From Malachius bipustulatus (lineage: Eukaryota; Arthropoda; Insecta; Coleoptera; Melyridae), in NCBI GenBank assembly GCA_910589415.1, contig OU342630.1:17083867-17147866 (forward strand): a stretch of 64,000 nt of DNA, given 5' to 3'. The position numbers and the translations under genes were made by a program. Shown in pieces: positions 59,701-64,000 of this stretch. Each line of letters opens with the position of its first letter. The first letter of the stretch is position 1. Under the pieces are notes generated by a model. The model was not told the origin of the DNA. It saw only the letters and a list, made by a program, of their open reading frames with translations, and did not search any database.

Positions 59701-62214
59701 AGTATCTGGGTATTACCCTGGATAATAAACTTCACTTCGGAACACACACAGAAAGAACAAAAAAGGCTACCACAGCCTTATGGGCCAGTAGAGGAATGAT
59801 AGGTAGAACGTGGGGATTGAAACCAGAAATGGCAAACTGGATGTACACTAAGGATATAGTTTCCAATATTATATTATGGATCTTTGTTACGGTGGCATAA
59901 ATCCAGAAAAACAAAGCACGTAACAAAGCTAAATAAGCTACAGAGACTTGCGTTACTAACAATAACAGGAGCGATGAGAACTACAAAAACAGCGGCCATG
60001 GAGGTGCTCCCAGGGCTCCCGCCACTTCACTTGGTGGTGGAGACAGAGGCACTAGCGGCGGCATACAGGCTTAAGACAAGGAGTTTTAAAAATTATTCGA
60101 AAATCAAAAATAATGACCTTCTGGTTGCCAAACTTTTCCTCCATATAACCGACCCTGTATCTCCCACGATTTTCGAGATCCCCATCCTGATCATTCTTAA
60201 TTTGGAAACAGTGTAGGTACACCAGTTACACCGCTAAGGTTTTGCAGCTGCACCCTTAATACACGCGTTTGAGCCTTTTAACCCTCATTAATCATTCCCT
60301 ACTTGATTTTTCAAGTTGCCCCCTAGTTTTTTTTTTGCTCGGTAAGGCGGCAAGACTTCATTCTGAATGCAATGACAACCAAAATTTTGAAAATCTAAGC
60401 ATTCTTATAACATTCCAACTACTAAGTTGGAATAATTTGGATGAACTACTGTCAAATTATACCGCTATTATTCTTTTCAACACGAAAAGTGGCACGTCGA
60501 CCTGGGTGTATTATTGTTATCATTAGTTGCGTTTAATGTCTGGTTAGCTCAAGGAACACCTGAGGAAGTTAGGCATAGAAGAAAATGGCGTCTGCAGATT
60601 CTGCGGGAAAGGAGACGAGACACCACGTCACCTGCTGCTCAACTGCGATGCGATAGAACTCAAAAGAAGTAATGTTCTGGGCCATCACCAGCTAGAGGCC
60701 GGGAACTTACCCGACCTTGATCCTCTCAAAATCCTGTGAAGTTTCTCAAGGAAACGGACTTGGAGAGGGTGCTTCACTAAAGGGAATCCACACCAGGCGA
60801 AGCAAAGTAGAGAGGATACAATAGATCTTTTACAGGTCGCAGTAACTTAATCACCCTCAAAAATACAAATACAATACAATTAATGTCTGGTTACGCTTTA
60901 TTGGGATGTGACTTGAAAAAATCAAGTAAAGGATGATTACTTGGGGGTTGAAAGACCTGAAGTTGTATTGAAGGTGCAGCCGCAAAGGCATATTTGAAAT
61001 ATCCCAAATTTGATTTTGTTTCTGTCTTGAAATAACGCGGATATCTCTTGATAATGGTATCTTGGGGCACCCTATACAGGGTGTTAGTTAAGTACGGGGC
61101 CAAACTCCAAGGGGTGCTTCCTTGAGTGATTTTAAGAAGAAAAGTTCAAATAAACGGGTCCGAAAATGCATATTTTTTCAAGATACAGGGTGTCAAACTT
61201 TTATTTTTTTTCTCGAAAACAAAGCAAGATATAAAAAAAACTCAAGAGATAAAATAGTTGTATTTCTAGTTGCTTAATTCGAAAAAAAAAATACAAAATT
61301 AAAAAAAAAGTCAGTGGCGCCCAATTTTTTAATCAAAAATATTAGTTAGACTGTCTTCCGGGACGCCACTGGAATTAATAATTTTAATCTAATTGGGACT
61401 AAATTACCCTCTTGTTATTACAAACAGAACTGCCAAATTTCAACAAAATTGATTGAAAGAGTTTAGAGATATTCACGAACATGCGAATTTTTTTTTTTAA
61501 GTTTGACACCCTGTATCTTGAAAAATATGCATTTTCGGACCCATGTTTATTTGAACTTTTCTTCTTAAAATCACTCAAGGAAGCACCCCTTGGAGTTTGG
61601 CCCCGTACTTAACTAACACCCTGTATACCTACTCCCAGAACTCAAGTCAATAGTCCCATCAAATAATTATTTTTTAATTCATATGAATAAACCTAACAAA
61701 TGTTTGGAAGAGATTGCATAGAACAAAATATTTTCAAGTCCTTAGATCCTTGACTTACTTAAATTTTATAACCGGCAATTCCATCAGCGACAAAACAATA
61801 AGAACTTCGTTTGTATAATAGGCAGCTACTTATGAGCAGTTTCCAGCAGTGTATAGGTATAAACTAGATAATATTGATTTAAGATCATATTTTCATTATT
61901 ATACTTACAGTTACTGTGTTACATTCAACTCTATTATTAATGGAAACTCCATCATTTATCACAACTCCACTATCTAGAGCCGAATTCGAAGTAAAGTCAG
62001 TCAAGACGGATTCGTTGGAATCGCTAACAAAGGACTCGGCATAATCACACTCCGCAATATCACACTTTTCTAGCCAATTTGTGCACTTCACTATGCTGTT
62101 TTCTTCATTTTCAGTAAGTATGAGTTGGTCTTTTGGTATATTTTTTAAATCGTGTTTATTTTTGTTATTTGTATTATTTGTTTCTTTGCAATTAGCTTGC
62201 AAAACCGTCGCCAT
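35257..62214 (-). CDS. PGRP-LE: Peptidoglycan-recognition protein, PGRP-LE type (four coding exons)
   Basis: Spliced from 62214-61909, 55569-55392, 55325-55224 and 35714-35257: 1,044 nt, 347 residues plus stop, with GT/AG at each intron and phases 0, 1 and 1. Residues 1-102 are acidic and without signal peptide or membrane segment. A cRHIM-like VHIG lies at 130-133 and the PGRP domain at about 165-330. Zinc-ligand positions read H197, Y231, H305 and S313 instead of cysteine, and the first His of the HHT pair is A196, so this is a sensor rather than an amidase. Drosophila PGRP-LE has similar size and layout and reports intracellular DAP-type peptidoglycan to Imd. The DAP-reading arginine seems displaced by one residue (R259 next to F260; by-eye alignment, uncertain). 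A PGRP-LC isoform is the alternative. Introns of 6,339, 66 and 19,509 bp. Confidence 0.85.
36279..36441 (-). repeat. 3' LTR, 163 bp
   Basis: Nearly identical to 40836-40998 over its full length. Confidence 0.92.
36619..39210 (-). CDS. Pol polyprotein: reverse transcriptase, RNase H, integrase
   Basis: An uninterrupted frame of 863 codons from the first ATG; the open frame extends about 27 codons further upstream. Reverse transcriptase at about residues 10-200 with YFDD in GVIAYFDDILVYG. RNase H at about 285-400 (SVDASPYGIGAVI, DKELLALVFG, ETDHRPLIG). Integrase zinc domain at about 500-545 (HQSHQG ... CSVC). The catalytic core D,D,E is seen in IGVDFMHVE, IFSDNGPPFNS and GMVERTIQTVKG. The C-terminal 60 residues are highly charged; no chromodomain is visible. 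It makes and inserts the DNA copy. Intact in sequence but out of phase with gag. Confidence 0.93.
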   Translation of the reverse strand: MRDRVKKKLDELVSQKILVPVTEPTDWVNPIVVVPKSNGDIRICMDPRNLNKYVKREFFQIPTYDCLFSQLSGAKVFSLLDASSAFLQIPLEKESSLLCTIATSFGRYRYLRLPYGLTSAPEIFQHFIHEMLSGLPGVIAYFDDILVYGSTIEEHHQRISLVLEKIRKSGMTLNLEKSKFCVPKIKFLGHEISGNGVSPDKNKVVAIRNMSSPKDKKELQRFLGMVVYLAKFIPNLSQATSQLRKLLSEKVEWIWTQTEENSFKHIKELLAADVTLTYFNPEKQVTLSVDASPYGIGAVIAQENKPVEFASISLTQTQQRYNHIDKELLALVFGCERFHYYLYGRRFKLETDHRPLIGLLKKPIDDMSPRIQRLTLKLLRYQFELEYVPGKNLQVPDTLSRSPTKDTMNTNYLDDNLRVFSVISTSTENEKRLLQAIEEDETLEKVKYYTLNGWPQHKSSVSPPSVKKYWHIRNEIFIHKNIIFYQKRLVVPEALKDEFLNLIHQSHQGVVSCKKRAQQAVYYPGITFDIEKLVLNCSVCQMYSKSNQKEPLKSHKPPDLPWEKIGVDFMHVEMADYIVIVDYFSKFTIVNKLASKNASTVISSLKNVFTLYGLPLEIFSDNGPPFNSREFQNFSRKYDINLTTSSPLYPKSNGMVERTIQTVKGLFVKAYRDKEDPFLAVLNYNTTPKQDLPAPSILLMGRCLRTTLPVNKEILKPKYSTKGIKEKLRSKQSKQQCRYNKTTKPLPELAKGQKVLVQDGVRNWKPGHVVNINRPRDYTVQVNDTNYRRNRMHIRPYKTEFEEDENEKQENEQETKTRIKHESPIREERRVIEREREVKKDQETETKETEKTEKCVYTSEVVE
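39248..40567 (-). CDS. Gag-protease polyprotein
   Basis: 439 codons starting MSEQYISPEKF. Residues 1-170 form the Gag core (NWKLWRQKFELYL, FKRDQLPNETVDQFITALR). Around 235-275 lie zinc knuckles: the first, CKRCDLQHVKGKC, is complete; the second lacks a cysteine (CSGGKLQGHYRKMC). At about 330-345 is the protease site LKIDTGSDVNIL, later ILGLSAAEHF. It ends in a different phase from pol, about 20 residues after the protease; the linker usual between protease and reverse transcriptase is absent, which suggests a small deletion with frameshift. Confidence 0.9.
   Translation of the reverse strand: MSEQYISPEKFSFQGNIASNWKLWRQKFELYLLASGKVEKNDDVKIAILLNQIGTEGLQVYNTFEYGEDEDKTKLNVVLDKFQKYCDPMKNLVYEHFKFFKRDQLPNETVDQFITALRQLASTCEFKEKDVLIRDRIVLGIRDTRIQEKLLQHSDLKLNEAIDIVRSMESSVVTQKEINQSNGSTINNYKQSRGHFSKNSVSASTSKPNKYSETVDRTSDNWRSTRHQNKLTNLAYKCKRCDLQHVKGKCPAYYRICSGGKLQGHYRKMCPKKSNVHEIMQDELNSDTDSSTEGSDSNFNNQKVVWTVNNTVVRSIEWFELIKINDCLINLKIDTGSDVNILNRDDFDSLKISVEKLSNVASSLSSYSGHKINILGQIYLWCSYNGKRNKLLFYILNESMPKSILGLSAAEHFNIIKTKIVTEIINRDNRVEDYSETKC
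40836..40998 (-). repeat. 5' LTR, 163 bp
   Basis: It starts TGATTTGGTAACC on the minus strand and ends TTACA. It is short for a gypsy-type LTR. Confidence 0.92.
41750..43120 (+). pseudogene. Decayed LINE endonuclease fragment
   Basis: Translations in shifting frames show QTNQPHILALCETKL (endonuclease motif with catalytic E) at 41847, HDFDVIRLTL near 42030, and a GSSDHKLIS-like block near 42430 (the terminal SDH motif). Near 42950 there is a KANLLA string typical of the link to the reverse transcriptase. Many stops. Jockey/CR1 group. The stretch 40999-41750 shows no gene. Confidence 0.65.
43433..43987. mobile_element. Two head-to-head copies of a TA-flanked MITE forming a foldback
   Basis: The complete copy, 43696-43987 (292 bp), has ends CAGGGTGGCCCAACG and CGATGGCCCACCCTG and TA on both sides. 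A second copy, 43433-43693, lies in opposite orientation and has a damaged outer end. Together they form inverted arms of about 250 bp. Reading frames across them are mirror products. Confidence 0.8.
44090..44950 (-). mobile_element. LINE 3' fragment (LOA/R1-like): RNase H and knuckle
   Basis: The minus strand encodes RNase H (AELYAIRVCAQ, AILTDSQAAIKTL, KWIPGHTGIEKNERA) at 44945-44640. This is followed in another frame by a spacer and the knuckle CRLCREENETLRHLLMNC at about 44400-44330, then a C-terminal segment that continues to about 44100. Its last part resembles the fragment at 60547-60879, so both come from one family. 5' truncated. Confidence 0.85.
44951..45869. other. Intron 3 sequence without a gene; one orphan MITE end
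   Basis: A lone CACCCTGTATA end lies at about 45193-45203 with no matching left end nearby. The rest is AT-rich. Confidence 0.45.
45995..46984 (-). pseudogene. Mariner transposase, frameshifted near the C-terminus
   Basis: The 329-codon frame starts MDQNEFRVLIKHCF. Two helix-turn-helix segments occupy the first about 110 residues. Then come the mariner linker WVPRLLTMEQ, first catalytic Asp in TVDETWIHYF, second in FHQDNAPCHKS, and third in YSPDLAPSDYWLF, spaced as DD34D. Near position 46020 one extra A shifts the frame, so the last about 30 residues of the family (KHGIEKLEKRW... in the next phase) are replaced by a short wrong tail. The catalytic residues are intact; activity is doubtful. 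It encodes cut-and-paste transposition at TA sites. Confidence 0.93.
47033..47923. mobile_element. Element X: CATAGACC...GGTCTATG ends, 8-bp duplication, inside mariner
   Basis: Terminal repeats begin CATAGACCTAGAATATAATG (interrupted on the left by element Y) and are flanked by the perfect 8-bp duplication AATTACAT (47025-47032, 47924-47931). Subterminal similarity (ttgttgcca..., aaggcaacca) continues about 100 bp. The 8-bp duplication and CA start fit P- or hAT-type elements; no transposase. Confidence 0.85.
47043..47192. mobile_element. Element Y: 150-bp MITE inserted in the terminal repeat of X
   Basis: TGCCCGTATTCACAAACGAT is mirrored exactly at the right end, with arms of about 43 bp. 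It splits the left terminal repeat of X after CATAGACC. Confidence 0.85.
48017..48569. mobile_element. Element Z: 553-bp foldback MITE inside mariner
   Basis: CAGGGTGTTCTACAAGCTCT is mirrored at the right end, TA on both sides. The arms are about 217 bp each and nearly perfect, so both strands contain the same reading frame (not genes). Confidence 0.92.
48595..49652. mobile_element. Element W: foldback with CCCAGGCAGCA ends and ATTCA(S)TGAAT palindrome array, inside mariner
   Basis: The ends CCCAGGCAGCAA and TTGCTGCCTGGG (right-hand form GATTGCTGCCTGGG) are flanked by TC on both sides. Both arms are packed with GAACATTCA(C/G)TGAATGTTC palindromes. A direct duplication of about 110 bp occurs on the right (about 49408 and 49535). 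No coding capacity. Related to 5878-6995. Confidence 0.8.
49692..50395. other. Intron 3 sequence without a gene
   Basis: Nothing recognised; the short frame at 50141-50401 has no motif. Confidence 0.4.
51660..51986 (+). repeat. Tandem duplication, period 176 bp
   Basis: The block at 51660-51811 recurs at 51836-51986 ('agtcggtcgg', 'gcgtcagttttt', 'ggccagtctcggtgtcag'). The surroundings (TTAAATAGAG box, TCAGTT strings, AATAAA at about 52182) look like an LTR or retroelement leader, but no LTR partner was found. Simple repeats of GTTCA and GTACGA follow at 51985-52045. Confidence 0.7.
54528..55073. mobile_element. 546-bp foldback MITE (CAGGGTGTACCAGCTCG ends)
   Basis: TA-flanked (54526-54527, 55074-55075). 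The arms are about 235 bp and nearly perfect. Both strands carry the same open frame (MGENLKMPKLEPK...), a mirror effect. It lies 150 bp from PGRP exon 3. Confidence 0.92.
55224..55325 (-). CDS. PGRP-LE: PGRP coding exon 3 (start of PGRP domain)
   Basis: A 102-bp exon between tctatgcag and gtatgtat. It encodes VFPMIARRNWLAQPPA ... AKFVII, the usual first strand of the domain (R-x-x-W-x-A-x-P-P). The intron before it is only 66 bp. The donor splits codon 196, which is completed 19.5 kb away. Confidence 0.9.
55392..55569 (-). CDS. PGRP-LE: PGRP coding exon 2 (cRHIM-like region)
   Basis: Follows acceptor ttccgtttcag and starts NGPIDLQAVF. It contains VHIGDVTYINGPVYINQ (from residue 130) and ends ...ENQNN plus one base before gtaataag. 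VxIG matches the RHIM core (I/V-Q-I/V/L-G) with His in place of Gln. In Drosophila PGRP-LC and -LE a cryptic RHIM upstream of the PGRP domain nucleates Imd amyloid. Confidence 0.85.
55570..57728. other. First part of PGRP intron 1; no gene recognised
   Basis: Open frames at 56048-56254 and 56515-56715 show no family motif. The end of this stretch (about 57480-57728, with AATAAAAC near 57650) is probably the LTR of the gag remnant that follows. Confidence 0.4.
57847..59352 (+). pseudogene. Gag pseudogene interrupted by the 58129-58978 MITE
   Basis: It starts MSTQQVSAELLQAISSLLAQ. A small insertion near 58046 shifts the frame, which continues as LFKRFSWALELISRVPE ... ANYARVY up to the MITE. 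After the MITE the frame resumes MCSELNDALKFLISPRDP, then YAESIKFRRILQHSGETVSKFALRLK and DRMLIEQLLSGLES, a standard insect gypsy Gag. It stops at 59306. The exact junction (gtg-TA-c) keeps phase. Confidence 0.85.
58129..58978. mobile_element. 850-bp foldback MITE (CCGAGTGGTCCATCAC ends) in gag
   Basis: TA on both sides (58127-58128, 58979-58980). Inverted arms of about 310 bp. Removing it with one TA restores the gag reading frame. Confidence 0.9.
59353..60100 (+). pseudogene. LINE reverse transcriptase fragment (LOA/R1-like), broken
   Basis: GCLQGGVLSP (palm motif) appears at 59457, then in the next frame VVDSLLWELGRKGIHAL. The catalytic YADD is deleted. The frame at 59607-59880 continues with EIKYLGITLDNKLHFGTHTERTKKA, and 59884-60080 with LNKLQRLALLTITGAMRTT and LPGLPPLHLVVE. 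This is the thumb and post-RT region of this LINE family. Several frameshifts. The sequence at 60100-60530 is unassigned. Confidence 0.8.
60547..60879 (+). mobile_element. 333-bp 5'-truncated LINE end with 14-bp target duplication
   Basis: Encodes only the C-terminal knuckle (VCRFCGKGDETPRHLLLNC) and 3' tail (aaaatacaaatacaatacaa). It is flanked by TTAATGTCTGGTTA at 60533-60546 and 60880-60893. Same family as 44090-44950. Confidence 0.88.
61077..61623. mobile_element. 547-bp foldback MITE (CAGGGTGTTAGTTAAGTACG ends)
   Basis: TA-flanked (61075-61076, 61624-61625). Arms about 128 bp. Each arm contains a second, inward CAGGGTGTCAAACTT, as if built from two nested ends. Confidence 0.9.
61909..62214 (-). 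CDS. PGRP-LE: PGRP coding exon 1
   Basis: Encodes residues 1-102, starting MATVLQANCK. The start is supported by ATGG with a G at +4 and by the absence of a longer credible frame. It ends ...CNTVT before gtaagtat, phase 0. The content is polar and acidic (many N, E, D, S), as in cytosolic N-terminal regions of PGRP-LE/LC. An upstream non-coding exon may exist. Confidence 0.75.
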
Positions 62215-62432
62215 GACTCCTTATCAACGCAGCACCCACCGCACACTGTTTTGTTGTTTTTAATTGTACGATTATAAACAACAATATAACTTGCATTCAT
62301 TCAAAACCTAAGGCAGTTCAAGGACACCCACAAAAAATACGGTGTCTAGATGATTAAACTCTCGCAGTCGCAAATAATAGTAGGTAATAAGCGAGAGATC
62401 TCGCTACATCATAATCATTTTAGTTGTTTATA

Positions 62433-63208
62433 CAGGGTGTTATGTAATTGAATGTCAATATTTAAGGGGGTGATTTTTGGGCCCATTTTAAGAAGAAAAC
62501 TTCATAAGAACGTATGTTCTAAGAGTCTTAACTTTTGAGATACAGGGTGGTAAAGTTTTATTAAAATAAATCATTTTTTCGTAATATCTATAATACCGCT
62601 CTGGATATTTTAATGAAATTCCGTATACAGATATTACGCATCAAGGGACATTTTTTCATGTAGGTACCATGTTTCATTTTATTTCTATTAGTGACGATGG
62701 TTGCACGATCGTGCAGAATTTTACCGGCATATTTTAGCAGACATTGATGGTACGCCACTGATTTCTGTTCAAATAGAAATCATTTTTGGAGTCCCCATTC
62801 ATTTCCAAGCAAATTCGATTACTCGTTTTTTTTTAGTCCGATGCACGGTTTTCGCGTAAAAAAAGAAAATCTGTTTCTCTACATGGTCACAAGATTATCG
62901 TTAAAATGACAATAAAAAAATATAAAAATATGCAGGTAAAATTCTGCAAGATGTGACTAGTGGAGATAAAACGGAATGTGGTATATGAAAAAATGCCTCT
63001 TGATGAGTAATGCCTGTCTATTAAATTTCATTAAAATATCCGAGAGCGGTATTACAGATATCATGAAAAAATTATTTATTTTTAAAAACTACCACCCTGT
63101 ATCTCAAAAGTTAAGACTTTTAGGACATACGTTCTTATGAAGTTTTCTTGTTAAAATGGACCAAAAATCACCCCCTTAAATATTGACATTCAATTACAAA
63201 ACACCCTG
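62433..63208. mobile_element. 776-bp foldback MITE upstream of the PGRP gene
   Basis: TA-flanked (62431-62432, 63209-63210). The ends CAGGGTGTTATGTAATTGAA and CACCCTG pair over about 185 bp. It lies 219 bp upstream of the PGRP start codon. A fragment of the same family is at 716-870. Confidence 0.9.
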
Positions 63209-63210
63209 TA

Positions 63211-64000
63211 TAAATTCTGAAACCATATCGATAGTGTAAATCGCAAAGTGCGTAACTCCATTTATCAAAATTTTCCAGGGGTGCTAAAAAACTAATTTAG
63301 TTGACAAAAAAAATTGATTGGCAGGAAACTTGTTTTTATGACTAGTAGTCAAGTTAGGTGAAGTCGGAAAGTAATATTATCGGTCTTAAAGCTTATTACT
63401 AGGGTTTTCTTTTAAATAATGGAGATACGCTGTTTAACCCAGCAGGACCGGTAAAATAAACAGCTCGTAAACAGACCGGGGAAATCTATTTTTTTTTTTT
63501 TTTCAGTCGATGGAGTCGGACCTTCCCTGTCTTTTGACATGTGTCTTAGGTTGGGTCGGGGTGAGGGGGAGGGGGGGCACGCTTTTAAAATTTACTGAAA
63601 ATGAATTTTATCGAAAAAACGGGTATATCTGAGCCGGATTTGATCTGACAAAAAAATTATGGTATTGAAAATTGAAGAGCTTGACTAAACACGGAAGTTC
63701 GTTCCGACTTGAACCCTTTAGCTCAACTGGTTCGCGAAATATTGCGATATTAATGGTGCAAAAATGAATAAAAATTACAGACTTTTGCTCGGCAGGTGGT
63801 GGAGTTAGGGCGTCAATTTTTTGCGAGAGGAAGGGTGCCACCGAGTACTTTGACGGGCCGGAGGGAGGGGGTGGTGGGCCAATTAAGAGGGGAGATATGG
63901 GGGTGAGAAGAAAAATACGGAAACGCTCGTAAAAAGTTTATTTATTGACCTACAGAGACCAGGCACCGCTCATTTTCTTCGTTTTTTTATCGACTACCCG
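63211..64000. other. No gene recognised
   Basis: Contains a poly-T run at 63490 and G-rich strings (63560-63580, 63860-63905). The short minus frame at 63608-63841 has no motif. Confidence 0.4.

Overview
This is eukaryotic, almost certainly insect, DNA. It is AT-rich and gene-poor, dense in LTR retrotransposons, LINEs, a mariner, hAT, PIF/Harbinger and many foldback MITEs. It carries one recognisable host gene with insect-type introns. The order cannot be fixed by eye; a holometabolous insect, possibly a beetle, fits best (inference).

The host gene is on the minus strand: a peptidoglycan-recognition protein of PGRP-LE type (immune deficiency pathway sensor). I could splice it by eye from four coding exons (62214-61909, 55569-55392, 55325-55224, 35714-35257). 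The junction phases agree and give a 347-residue protein without signal peptide or membrane segment. A cRHIM-like VHIG motif precedes a PGRP domain whose zinc cysteine is replaced by serine. The gene covers about 27 kb because intron 1 (6.3 kb) and intron 3 (19.5 kb) are packed with transposons.

Layout. 1-13 kb: repeats only. These include an inverted pair of about 0.85-kb repeats (1.1 and 10.1 kb), a Harbinger remnant split by a LINE that is itself split by a CCC...GGG foldback (4.9-7.7 kb), and a hAT MITE inserted into its own sister copy (7.9-9.4 kb). 13.6-14.1 kb: a tiny LTR remnant with a tRNA-like insert. 14.6-19.5 kb: a decayed Jockey-like LINE whose ORF1 is cut by a 967-bp foldback. 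19.6-21.9 kb: a 2.3-kb TA-flanked element. 23.5-29.7 kb: an LTR element with nearly identical 1,548-bp LTRs, a 4-bp target duplication and a gutted interior; its LTRs hold a striking array of small hairpins. 30-34 kb: foldback, LINE RNase H fragment, second TA element, solo LTR. 35.2-62.2 kb: the PGRP gene. Intron 3 holds a 4.7-kb Ty3/gypsy-type element (36.3-41.0 kb), LINE pieces, and a mariner (45.9-49.7 kb) carrying three nested insertions, one of them again invaded. It also holds a CACTGAGAAA-bounded region (50.4-55.2 kb). Intron 1 holds a gypsy gag interrupted by a MITE, LINE fragments and another foldback. 62.4-63.2 kb: a foldback only about 220 bp upstream of the PGRP start codon.

The most interesting signals are: the hairpin array with compensating stem changes in the 1.5-kb LTR; two CCC...GGG element families built from the same palindromic unit with matched base changes; the mariner nest that reduces to exactly mariner length when the insertions are subtracted; and an immune-receptor transcription unit whose introns contain several near-full-length inverted repeats.
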